Assembly (NCBI GenBank): GCA_008015835.1
Contig: SSGH01000006.1
Location: 124,001 to 188,000 of the forward strand
Reading direction: 5' to 3'
DNA length: 64,000 nt
DNA from: Lysobacter sp.
GTDB taxonomy: Bacteria; Pseudomonadota; Gammaproteobacteria; Xanthomonadales; Xanthomonadaceae
Below the pieces are notes generated by a model. It was not told where the DNA came from. It ran no database searches and saw only the letters and a list, made by a program, of their open reading frames with translations. How positions within the stretch are numbered: position 1 is the stretch's first letter; every line of letters begins with the position of its first letter. Made by a program: the position numbers and the translations under genes. Of the stretch, positions 19,409 to 27,411 are shown in pieces.

Positions 19409-20233
19409 ATGACCGCTGTTTCCTTCGAGTTCTATCCGCCCAAGACCGACGAGCAGCGCGCGCAGCTCGACCGCACCGCGGCGAAGTTGAAATCGCATGG
19501 GCCGGACTACGTGTCCTGCACCTTCGGCGCCGGCGGCTCCACGCTCAGCTATACCTCCGAAACCGTTCGGCACCTCAAGCAGGAACACGGCCTCGAAGCC
19601 GCGCCGCATCTGTCGTGCATGGGCGGCAGCCGCGAGGAAATCCGCGAACTGTTGCGGCTATACCGCGCCCTGGGCTGCAAGCGCATCGTCGCGCTGCGCG
19701 GCGACCTGCCGTCGGGCATGGCGCGCATGGGCGATCTGCGCTACGGCTCGGATCTGGTGGCCTTCATCCGCGCCGAGCACGGCGATTTCTTCAAGATCGA
19801 AGTCGGCTGCTACCCCGAGACCCACCCGCAAGCCGAAGACGCGCTGGCCGATCTGCGCCATTTCAAAACGAAAATGGACGCCGGCGCCGATGCGGCGATC
19901 ACCCAGTATTTCTACAACGCCGACGCGTATTTCCGGTTCGTCGACGACGCGCGCAAGCTCGGCGTGGACGCGCCGATCGTGCCGGGCATCATGCCGATCT
20001 CGAACTTCAGCCAACTCAAGCGTTTCTCCGACGCCTGCGGCGCGGAAATCCCGCGCTGGGTCGCCAAGCGCATGCAGGCCTTCGGCGACGACGCCGACGC
20101 GATCCGCGAATTCGCCGCCGACATGGTCGCGGCGATGTGCGCGCGCTTGATCGCCGGCGGCGCGCCCGGATTGCATTTCTACACCCTGAATTTGGCCAAA
20201 CCGACGCAATCGGTGTTGTCCCGATTGGGCTGA
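19409..20233 (+). CDS. metF: Methylenetetrahydrofolate reductase
   Basis: 274 residues. It reduces 5,10-methylene-THF to 5-methyl-THF for methionine synthesis, with FAD. Recognised by SFEFYPPKTDEQRAQL at the N-terminus, TFGAGGSTL, RGDLPSG, the KIEVGCYPETHP segment and PGIMPISNFSQLKRF, and by GAPGLHFYTLN near the end. The ATG at 19409 begins the family's conserved first strand; the frame is open farther upstream but without conserved sequence. metK is 9 kb away. Confidence 0.97.
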   Translation: MTAVSFEFYPPKTDEQRAQLDRTAAKLKSHGPDYVSCTFGAGGSTLSYTSETVRHLKQEHGLEAAPHLSCMGGSREEIRELLRLYRALGCKRIVALRGDLPSGMARMGDLRYGSDLVAFIRAEHGDFFKIEVGCYPETHPQAEDALADLRHFKTKMDAGADAAITQYFYNADAYFRFVDDARKLGVDAPIVPGIMPISNFSQLKRFSDACGAEIPRWVAKRMQAFGDDADAIREFAADMVAAMCARLIAGGAPGLHFYTLNLAKPTQSVLSRLG

Positions 20234-20285
20234 ACGCGACGGGTCGGCGGATGCCGACCGAAGGCGCAACTGCTACCCTGCGCGG

Positions 20286-20993
20286 ATGACGCGTTCGCCC
20301 TCTTCGTCGCCCTCTTCGTCGCCCTCTTCGTCGCCCTCTTCGTCGCCCTCTTCGTCGCTATTTCGGCTGTTCGTATTCGCGCTGGCGTCGGCCTGGCTGT
20401 GGCCCGGCGCGGCGCAGGCGCAGGTGAACCGCTGCACCACCGACAGCGGCGCGGAAATCTATACCGACAAACCCTGCGCGGCGATCGGCGCCAACGACCG
20501 TCTGCCGCGCGGCGCGGCGATTCAAGGCACCGGGCCGCGACGTCTGGGCTGCGCGCGCAGCGTGCAGGACTTGATCTACGAAATCACCGCCGCGGTCGAT
20601 CAACACGACATCAATCGATTGGGCGCGGTGTACCACTGGGTCGGCATCGGCGACGAAAGCGGCAGCCGCATCCTCGACCGTCTGCAAGCGATCGTCGATC
20701 GTCCGCTGGTGGACATCGTCGCCATCCGCAGCGCGCCGCGCGAGGAATCCTATTTCCCCGATACTCCGCCGCCCGCGGAAACGACGTCATCCGCAGCCGC
20801 TGACGCGGGGGCGTCGACAAGTGCATCAACCGGCGACGCGGAAACGCCGCCGCAGCCGAGGCGCGCGCGCGGCGGCGGTCTGGTCGGTCTGCGTCTCGAA
20901 CAAACCTTGCGCAACAGCGCCACGCCGTCGCGCACGGTGTTCGGTTTGCGCCGTCATTTCGATTGCTGGTGGATCGTCCTGTCGTCGCCGTGA
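20286..20993 (+). CDS. Secreted DUF4124-like protein with Ser-Pro repeat before the signal peptide
   Basis: 235 residues. After the start come five copies of SPSS-type tetrapeptides encoded by a 12-bp microsatellite, then a signal peptide core (LFVFALASAWLWPGAAQAQ). The mature N-terminus VNRCTTDSGAEIYTDKPC follows the DUF4124 pattern (a small domain with two Cys and T-D-P-C). The middle has a helical stretch and a Ser/Thr/Ala-rich linker, and the end (TVFGLRRHFDCWWIVL) is unassigned. Its start lies 52 bp after metF. Function unknown. Confidence 0.7.
   Translation: MTRSPSSSPSSSPSSSPSSSPSSSLFRLFVFALASAWLWPGAAQAQVNRCTTDSGAEIYTDKPCAAIGANDRLPRGAAIQGTGPRRLGCARSVQDLIYEITAAVDQHDINRLGAVYHWVGIGDESGSRILDRLQAIVDRPLVDIVAIRSAPREESYFPDTPPPAETTSSAAADAGASTSASTGDAETPPQPRRARGGGLVGLRLEQTLRNSATPSRTVFGLRRHFDCWWIVLSSP
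20294..20353 (+). repeat. 12-bp microsatellite, five perfect copies
   Basis: TCGCCCTCTTCG repeated five times without mismatch inside the 5' end of the DUF4124-like gene. Copy changes add or remove four residues and keep the frame. Confidence 0.93.
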
Positions 20994-21289
20994 CCGATAC
21001 GTTCTCGCGGTGATTCGCGGCGCGTCCAATCCGGTTCTCGATTTTACTTGCGACGCACGTCGTTCATTTTTCTCGTCTTTCGTGATGCGCGACCGTAAAA
21101 AGCGCGCATCGGTGCGCATTCATGAGCGCGATTCGCAGCGCCACTTGCGTCGCACCCGCGCGCGCAGGACGATGCGTGAAGGGGAAGGGTCCGAGCGATC
21201 ATCTCAGCGTCCGGACATTGCGCCTTTGGGGGCACCCATCGCTCGGACGTCGCAATGGATTGGACATCGCAGACAAGGGAGAATGTCGT

Positions 21290-22528
21290 ATGAAACGTTC
21301 CACGTTGTTCACCGCGCTCGGCATCGTCGCCATCGCGGGCGCCGCCACGTTCGCATCGCAAGCCGCGCGCCAACCGTTGTTCGCGCCCGCCGCGCAAACC
21401 GCCCGCATCGCCGACGCCAGCTACAGCGCACTGGCCGACGATCGCGCGACGGTCGGCCTGCAATTGGTGCAGGCCGATGCCAGTCAAATCGCCGATACCA
21501 CCGACAGCCTGCAACTCACGATCGGCGGCGGTGATCTGGTCGCGCGAAAAACCTCGTTCGTCCGCAACCCGGACGGCACGCAAGTGTGGCAAGGCCAACT
21601 CGGCAAGGACGCAGGCGTGTTCGGTCGGCTCGCGAACCGGATCGGCGGCGAAATCGAGAACGACCCGAACAATTCGGTCATCATCGTCCGCAACGGCGAC
21701 AAATTGACCGGCACGCTGCGCGTCGATGGCGATCTGTACGCGTTGCGTCCGCTGCGTTCCGGCGGCCACGCCATCGCGCGCATCGACGAATCGCGGATGC
21801 CGGCGGATCACCCGGCCGAATACGCGCTGCTGCCGAAAATCCAGATGCCGCAATCGATCAGTACGAAAGCGATCAGCACCATCCGCGTGATGGTGGTGTC
21901 CACGCAATCGGCCGCCGCCGCCAGCGGCGACATCGTCGGCCTGGTCAATCTCGCCGTCGCCGAATCCAACACCGGTTACGCCAACAGTGGTGTGGAGATC
22001 AACCTGCAACTCGCCGGCAGTTACACCACGACCTACGTCGAATCCGGCAGCTTCAGCACCGATCTCACGCGCTTCCGCGGCACGACGGACGGGTACATGG
22101 ATTCCTACCATGCCACCCGCAACACGGTCGCGGCCGACGTGATGATGCTGTTGATCAACAACGCATCATCCTGCGGCCTGGCTTCGGGCATCGGCTCCAC
22201 CGCCGCCACCGCGTTCGCGGTCGCGCACTACGGCTGCGCCACCGGCTACTACTCGTTCGCGCATGAAATCGGTCATCTGCAATCGGCGCGTCACGATATC
22301 GCCACCGACCCGACGCTCACGCCGTACGCCTACGGCCATGGTTTCCGTTCGCCGACCAACGCCTGGCGTACGATCATGGCCTACAACTGCACCACCGGCT
22401 GCCCGCGCATCAATTATTGGTCCAACCCGGCCAAAACCTACTTGGGGCAGGCCATGGGCAATACCACACGCGCCCACAATCAGCGCGTGTTGAACAACAC
22501 CAAAGCCACGATCGCCGCGTACCGCTGA
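21290..22528 (+). CDS. Secreted zinc metalloprotease of the metzincin clan (reprolysin-like)
   Basis: 412 residues. The ATG at 21290 follows AAGGGAGA and begins a signal peptide (LFTALGIVAIAGAATFAS). Residues 30-190 look like a propeptide. The catalytic block is HEIGHLQSARHD (His325, Glu326, His329, His335), with the Met-turn TIMAY at 362-366, as in M12-type metzincins. Cys295/316 and Cys367/371 may form disulphides. It is presumably secreted and activated by propeptide removal. The gene is single, with an intrinsic terminator at 22558. Confidence 0.85.
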   Translation: MKRSTLFTALGIVAIAGAATFASQAARQPLFAPAAQTARIADASYSALADDRATVGLQLVQADASQIADTTDSLQLTIGGGDLVARKTSFVRNPDGTQVWQGQLGKDAGVFGRLANRIGGEIENDPNNSVIIVRNGDKLTGTLRVDGDLYALRPLRSGGHAIARIDESRMPADHPAEYALLPKIQMPQSISTKAISTIRVMVVSTQSAAAASGDIVGLVNLAVAESNTGYANSGVEINLQLAGSYTTTYVESGSFSTDLTRFRGTTDGYMDSYHATRNTVAADVMMLLINNASSCGLASGIGSTAATAFAVAHYGCATGYYSFAHEIGHLQSARHDIATDPTLTPYAYGHGFRSPTNAWRTIMAYNCTTGCPRINYWSNPAKTYLGQAMGNTTRAHNQRVLNNTKATIAAYR

Positions 22529-22557
22529 CTCCGGCGCGCGTCGCAATCGCAACATGG

Positions 22558-22579
22558 GACGGGGCCGCAAGGCCCCGTC
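22558..22579 (+). terminator. Terminator hairpin after the metalloprotease gene
   Basis: GACGGGGCC-GCAA-GGCCCCGTC, a 9-bp stem with a GCAA tetraloop, then TTCGTT. Confidence 0.7.
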
Positions 22580-22651
22580 TTCGTTCGCGGCCCGCCGTCG
22601 ACCGCCGGCCCTACGGTAAACTACGGGCCTTATCGACGAAGGCGGACCGCC

Positions 22652-23569
22652 ATGACGCAGCGTTATCCCGAATGGATCTGGCACAACGGCAGCATCAAGC
22701 CCTGGGCGGAAGCGACCACGCACGTGATGGCGCACGTCGTCCATTACGGTTCGTCGGTGTTCGAGGGCATCCGCTGCTACGACACCCCGAGCGGCCCGGC
22801 GATCTTCCGTCTCACCGATCACAACCGGCGCCTGTTCGCGTCGGCGAAGATCTACGACATGGCGATGCCGTACTCGCTGGACGAGATCAACGCCGCCTGC
22901 CGCGACGTGCTGAAAGCCAACGACTTCACCACCGATTATCTGCGTCCGGTCGCCTACCGCGGGCTGGGCGGGTTCGGTCTGTCGGCCGACACCCCCACCG
23001 ACATGGCCGTGGCGACCTGGAAAATGGGCCAATACCTCGGCGCCAGCGTGCTGGAAGCGGGCATCGATGCCTGCGTCTCCAGTTGGCAGCGTTTCGCCCC
23101 GAACACCATTCCGGCCGGCGCGAAAGCCGGCGGCAATTATCTCTCCGGCCAACTCGTCGCCCGCGAAGCGCGTCGCCTCGGCTTCGGCGAAGGCATCGCG
23201 CTCGCTTCGACCGGCCTACTCAGCGAAGGCGCGGGCGAAAACCTGTTCCTCGTCTTCGGCAACGAACTGCACACCACCCCGGTCAGCGCCGCACTGCTCA
23301 ACGGCATCACCCGCAACACCATCATCACCCTCGCCCGCGACGCCGGCTTCCAGGTCGTCGAACGCGACCTCCCGCGCGAATACCTCTACCTCTGCGACGA
23401 ACTCTTCATGTGCGGCACCGCCGCCGAAATCACCCCGATCCGCTCCGTCGACGCCCGCCAAATCGGCGCCGGCAAACCCGGCCCGGTGACCCGCCGTCTG
23501 CAGGAATTGTTCTTCGGGCTGTTCGACGGCAAGACGCCGGATCGTTATGGGTGGTTGGAGCGGGTGTGA
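22652..23569 (+). CDS. ilvE: Branched-chain amino acid aminotransferase
   Basis: 305 residues, class IV PLP enzyme that makes Leu, Ile and Val from their 2-oxo acids. The catalytic Lys158 lies in PAGAKAGGNY, and HYGSSVFEGIRCY, LRPVAYRG and EGAGENLFLV are the family's substrate and PLP-phosphate loops. Length is as in E. coli IlvE. It is a single gene between the metalloprotease and the convergent sensor kinase. Confidence 0.95.
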   Translation: MTQRYPEWIWHNGSIKPWAEATTHVMAHVVHYGSSVFEGIRCYDTPSGPAIFRLTDHNRRLFASAKIYDMAMPYSLDEINAACRDVLKANDFTTDYLRPVAYRGLGGFGLSADTPTDMAVATWKMGQYLGASVLEAGIDACVSSWQRFAPNTIPAGAKAGGNYLSGQLVAREARRLGFGEGIALASTGLLSEGAGENLFLVFGNELHTTPVSAALLNGITRNTIITLARDAGFQVVERDLPREYLYLCDELFMCGTAAEITPIRSVDARQIGAGKPGPVTRRLQELFFGLFDGKTPDRYGWLERV

Positions 23570-23624
23570 GCCTCGCAGTCATTCCGGTGAATCTCGCGAT
23601 ATTGTTATAGGCACCGCGCCGTCG

Positions 23625-24962
23625 TTACGCTCCCGGCGCGAATTTCAACTTCGCCACCACCCCCCGCTCCGCGCCCGGCATGATCCGCACTTCCCAGCCG
23701 TAGAGCGCGCAGAGGCGGCGTACGATGGACAGGCCGATGCCGCCGCCTTGCGTGTGTTCGGCGTGGCTGCCGCGATACCCGCGTTCGAACAGGCGCGCGG
23801 CGTCTTCGGCGCTGAGGCCGGGGCCGGTGTCGATCACATCAACGGTGCGGTCGTGCAGCCGCACGGTGACCGAGCCTTCTTGCGTGTACTTCACGGCGTT
23901 GCCGATCAGATTGTTCAAGGCCACGACGACCGCCGACTCCGGCGCATCGACGACGAGCGCAGTCGGGCCGCGATCGAGCGCTAATTGGATCGGTTTGCCG
24001 CCGAGTTGGCCGCGGTGCGCGTCGAGCAATTGTTCGGCGATCTTGCCCACGTCGGCGGCGCCGTGGCCGCGCTCGTTGCGCGAGAGCAGCAGCAACGCGC
24101 TGATCAAGTCCGTGCATTGCTGTTCCGCGCGCTGCACGCGCTGCAGACGCGAGCGGGTTTTCTCGTCGATGTCGGGCTTATTCAACATCAATTCGACCGC
24201 GCCGCGGATCACCGCGAGCGGCGTGCGCAATTCGTGGCTGACGTCGGCGTTGAATTCGCGGTCGCGCTTGACCACTTCGGTCAACCGCGCGGAATAGTCG
24301 TCGAGCGCTTTCGCCAATTCGCCCACTTCGTCCTCGGCGAAATGCGAGGCCAGCGCTTCGGGTTCGGCGCTGCGGCCGGACCGACGCAGACGCTGCGCCA
24401 ATTCCGTCACCGGGCTCATCACGCGCGCCGCGGCCCACCAACCGACCAACAGCGACAGCAGCGTGAAGACGAACACGCTCAGCATCAGCGCGCGATTCAA
24501 ACGCGCCTTGCTCTCGCGCTCCTCGGCGATGTCGTAGGCGAGGAAGAACCAATACTCGGGGTCTTTGCGCACCGCGAGTTTATAGACGCGCTGCGCGCCG
24601 GTCTGCGGGTCGGTTTCGGCGATCTCGTGCACGCCGTTGGGCAGGTCGTGCCAGGCCTCGGGTACGCGATCGGTTTTGCGCTTGCTGAACAAGCGGCCTT
24701 GGATCTTCTCGAACTGAATACCGAGCGCGTTCGGGTCGCGATAGAAACCTTCGGCGAAGGCGTCGTTGTTCTTGGTCAGCGCCGCGGCGATCACCTGATT
24801 CTCGACGCGGTTGCGCAAGTAAACCGTGCTGGCCGCGATCAGCGAGGTCAGCCCCAAACCGAGCAGAAAGAACGACAGGATGATGCGGCTGCGCAGGCGC
24901 CGCCGATAGGTGATGCGCTTACGCCGCGGACGCGCGGGCGACGACGGCTCAGCTTGAGACAT
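23625..24962 (-). CDS. Sensor histidine kinase
   Basis: 445 residues. Two membrane segments (about 27-49 and 158-180) enclose a periplasmic region of about 105 residues. A HAMP stretch (AARVMSPVTELAQRL) follows. The phosphoacceptor is His243 in VSHELRTPLAVI. The ATPase domain has NNLIGNAVKY (N box), DTGPGLS (G1) and GGGIGLSIV (G2). It overlaps the response regulator gene by 14 bp, so the pair is cotranscribed with the regulator first. The signal is unknown. Confidence 0.93.
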   Translation of the reverse strand: MSQAEPSSPARPRRKRITYRRRLRSRIILSFFLLGLGLTSLIAASTVYLRNRVENQVIAAALTKNNDAFAEGFYRDPNALGIQFEKIQGRLFSKRKTDRVPEAWHDLPNGVHEIAETDPQTGAQRVYKLAVRKDPEYWFFLAYDIAEERESKARLNRALMLSVFVFTLLSLLVGWWAAARVMSPVTELAQRLRRSGRSAEPEALASHFAEDEVGELAKALDDYSARLTEVVKRDREFNADVSHELRTPLAVIRGAVELMLNKPDIDEKTRSRLQRVQRAEQQCTDLISALLLLSRNERGHGAADVGKIAEQLLDAHRGQLGGKPIQLALDRGPTALVVDAPESAVVVALNNLIGNAVKYTQEGSVTVRLHDRTVDVIDTGPGLSAEDAARLFERGYRGSHAEHTQGGGIGLSIVRRLCALYGWEVRIMPGAERGVVAKLKFAPGA

Positions 24963-25632
24963 CGGGCGCGGCGATGCGGTAACCGATGCCGTGACGGGTT
25001 TGGATCAGCGGCGCGTCGAACGGTTTATCGACCACCGCGCGCAGGCCGTGGATATGGACGCGCAGGCTGTCGGAATCGGGCAATTCCTCGCCCCAGACGC
25101 GGGTCTCCAATTCCTGTCGCGTCACCACCGCGGGCGAAGCTTCCATCAACGCCTGCAGAATCTTCAGCGCGGTCGGATTGAGCTGCAGCAGCTTGCCCTG
25201 TCGACGCACTTCCAAAGTGTCGAGGTTGTATTCCAGATCGCCGACGTCCAACACTCGGGTTTGCGCGCCGCGGCCGCGCCGCGCCAGCGCGTTCAAACGC
25301 ACTTCCACTTCCTGCAGCGCGAACGGTTTGATCAGGTAATCGTCGGCGCCCGAATCGAAGCCGGCGATCTTGTTGTCCAGGCTGTCGCGCGCGGTGAGCA
25401 TCAACACCGGCGTCTGCTTGCGCGCTTCGGCGCGGAGTTTGCGGCAGACCTCCAGGCCGTCCATGCCGGGCAGGTTCAAATCCAGCACGATCGCGTCGAA
25501 GTCGTGGACGATCGCCAAATGCAGGCCGGTGATCCCGTCGGCGGCGAAGTCCACGGTATGGCCGCGGTCTTCGAGATAGTCGCCCAGATTGGCGGCGATG
25601 TCCTGGTTGTCTTCGATCACAAGAATGCGCAT
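24949..25632 (-). CDS. OmpR/PhoP-family response regulator
   Basis: 227 residues. Receiver domain with acidic pocket (IEDN), phosphoacceptor Asp51 in VLDLNLPGMDG, the switch Thr/Lys in LTARD and KPF; then a winged-helix DNA-binding domain with LNPTALKILQALM and the terminal RHGIGYRI hairpin. It is partner to the overlapping kinase downstream. The start at 25632 is the standard one for the first receiver strand. Confidence 0.95.
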   Translation of the reverse strand: MRILVIEDNQDIAANLGDYLEDRGHTVDFAADGITGLHLAIVHDFDAIVLDLNLPGMDGLEVCRKLRAEARKQTPVLMLTARDSLDNKIAGFDSGADDYLIKPFALQEVEVRLNALARRGRGAQTRVLDVGDLEYNLDTLEVRRQGKLLQLNPTALKILQALMEASPAVVTRQELETRVWGEELPDSDSLRVHIHGLRAVVDKPFDAPLIQTRHGIGYRIAAPDVSS

Positions 25633-26174
25633 GGAGAGAGATGTCCTGAAAATCGGTTCTCGGAGGTCATGCTGTGACCGGGAGAAATCCGGCCGGTTCC
25701 CCGGCCCGCGGCAGCATCCGCGACGGATCGTGGCGATTATGCAAAGGAACGCCGCCCGCGTCAGCGTCGGCGTTCGCTTCGCGGCCGGGCGAAGCGCGGA
25801 ACGCACGCGAAGCGACGGTGCGGCACGGGATCGCGTGTCGACAAAAAGCGGCCCGAGCGACGCGAATCGCCCGGGCCGAATCATTGGGTATTACCCCGAT
25901 TACCGGTTCTGCAGGGTCCTGACGAGGGATGGATCGGCAGAGATCGGCCCGAACACGCTACGACGCGCGCGATTAAAGGCGCGTTAAAGGCGCATGACAG
26001 CGAGGCCCCGGCGATGCCGCTATCGATTCGAAAGGCGAAGAAAGCCGCACAATCAGTGCTGAAAGCTGCTAAATAACCGAAGTTAGCGGGCGCCGACCGT
26101 TCGGCGCATCGCTGCAACGGAGCATTTCGGGGGCGGACGGCCGGGTTGCCAGCAAAGCCTGACGAAAGCGCGCT
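25633..26174. other. Intergenic region between rimK and the response regulator
   Basis: 542 bp. It holds a minus-strand intrinsic terminator (25843-25878) about 300 bp after the end of rimK. I see no convincing coding frame. The terminator's distance from rimK leaves room for a long 3' UTR or a small RNA at about 25880-26170. Confidence 0.45.
25843..25878 (-). terminator. Rho-independent terminator, minus strand
   Basis: On the minus strand CGGCCCG-G-GCGA pairs with TCGC-T-CGGGCCG around TTCGCG, followed by CTTTTTG. Confidence 0.7.
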
Positions 26175-27047
26175 TTAAACGCCTTTAGCTGCGTATTCGA
26201 TGATTTTGCCTGCGACATCGACGCCCGTCGCCGCTTCGATGCCTTCCAACCCCGGCGAGGAGTTGACCTCCAGCACCAGTGGCCCGCGCTGGGCGCGGAT
26301 GAGGTCGACTCCGGCCACGCCCAGGCCCAGTACTTGGGCCGCGCGCACCGCGATCGCGCGCTCGTCGTCGCTCGGCGCGACCGCCTCGGCGGTGCCGCCG
26401 CGATGCAGATTCGAACGGAAATCGCCTTTCGGCGCCTGCCGGCGCATCGCCGCCACCACCGAATCGCCGACCACGAAGCAGCGCACATCGGCGCCCTCGG
26501 CCTCGGCGATGAACTCTTGCACCAAGAAGTTGGCGTACAGCCCGCGCAGGGCCTCGACCACGCTGCGCGAGGCCGACGGCTTCTCGGTCAGAATCACGCC
26601 CGCGCCCTGCGCGCTCTCGTTGAGCTTGATGACGTGCGGCGGCGGGCCGAGCATCGACAGCAGGTCGGACGTGTCGTCCGGGTTGTCGCCGAACACGGTC
26701 GCTGGCATGCCGATGCCCTGGGCCGCGAGCAACTGATGCGCCCGCAACTTGTCGCGCGCGCTGGCGATCGCCTGCGACGGGTTGAGCGTGCGGCAGCCCA
26801 TCAACTCGAACTGATGCAGCACCGCCACGCCGTAGCGCGTGATCGACGCGCCGATCCGCGGAATCACCGCGTCGTAACCGGCCAGCGGCTTGCCCTTGTA
26901 ATGCATATCGAAACCGTCGGACGCGATCCGCATGTAGCAGCGCAGCGGATCGAGCACCCGCGCGCTATGTCCGCGTACCCGCGCGGCTTCGATCAACCGA
27001 CGCGTCGAATACAGTTTGCTGTTGCGGGACAAGATGGCGAGCTTCAT
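26175..27047 (-). CDS. rimK: RimK-type alpha-L-glutamate ligase
   Basis: 290 residues, ATP-grasp enzyme. In E. coli RimK adds glutamates to the C-terminus of ribosomal protein S6. Recognised by [18 protein letters not shown], the [11 protein letters not shown] block, [13 protein letters not shown] (ATP-binding loop), [17 protein letters not shown] and the metal-binding [14 protein letters not shown]. The stop is followed by a long untranslated stretch. A tRNA gene lies 184 bp upstream on the same strand. Confidence 0.93.
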   Translation of the reverse strand: MKLAILSRNSKLYSTRRLIEAARVRGHSARVLDPLRCYMRIASDGFDMHYKGKPLAGYDAVIPRIGASITRYGVAVLHQFELMGCRTLNPSQAIASARDKLRAHQLLAAQGIGMPATVFGDNPDDTSDLLSMLGPPPHVIKLNESAQGAGVILTEKPSASRSVVEALRGLYANFLVQEFIAEAEGADVRCFVVGDSVVAAMRRQAPKGDFRSNLHRGGTAEAVAPSDDERAIAVRAAQVLGLGVAGVDLIRAQRGPLVLEVNSSPGLEGIEAATGVDVAGKIIEYAAKGV

Positions 27048-27231
27048 ACGGCGCTCCGGGCGCGAACGGCGGCGATAGCCTGCCGCAAACATGATGACAG
27101 TTCCCGCACGCGATGCGGGCGATCGCGTACCCGCGAACCGTAGGCGAATGCGCTGCGCATCGAACGCGCATCGACGACGTCGAAGCCGCGAAAAAACGAA
27201 ACGGCGGCCACGCGGGCCGCCGTTGGGAGTT

Positions 27232-27305
27232 TGGAGCGGGTGATGGGAATCGAACCCACGTTAGCAGCTTGGGAAGCTGCAGTTCTACCATTGAACTACA
27301 CCCGC
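27232..27305 (-). tRNA. tRNA-Gly (anticodon CCC)
   Basis: 74 nt including an encoded CCA. Acceptor GCGGGTG/CACCCGC, discriminator T, D arm with TAGTTCAATGGTAGA, anticodon stem GCAGC/GCTGC with loop TTCCCAA (anticodon CCC), and T arm GTGGG-TTCGATT-CCCAT. All parts fold canonically. Confidence 0.96.
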
Positions 27306-27339
27306 GTGGCCGAGCAGTGTAGCCGCAGGGCGCGGACAA

Positions 27340-27371
27340 GAAAACAGCCGGGCTCTCGCGAGCCCGGCTGT
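27340..27371 (-). terminator. Terminator of the esterase gene
   Basis: Perfect 12-bp stem ACAGCCGGGCTC/GAGCCCGGCTGT with a 4-nt loop; on the minus strand it is followed by TTTTCTTG. It separates the esterase from the tRNA gene. Confidence 0.88.
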
Positions 27372-27411
27372 CGTTCGATCGCGTTTCGAACGGCGCGAAG
27401 GCCGTCGCCGA

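Noticed and set aside
25881-26117. Small minus-strand frame after rimK
   Set aside because: It has no ribosome site, no recognisable motif and an irregular composition; a 3' UTR or small RNA explains the interval better.
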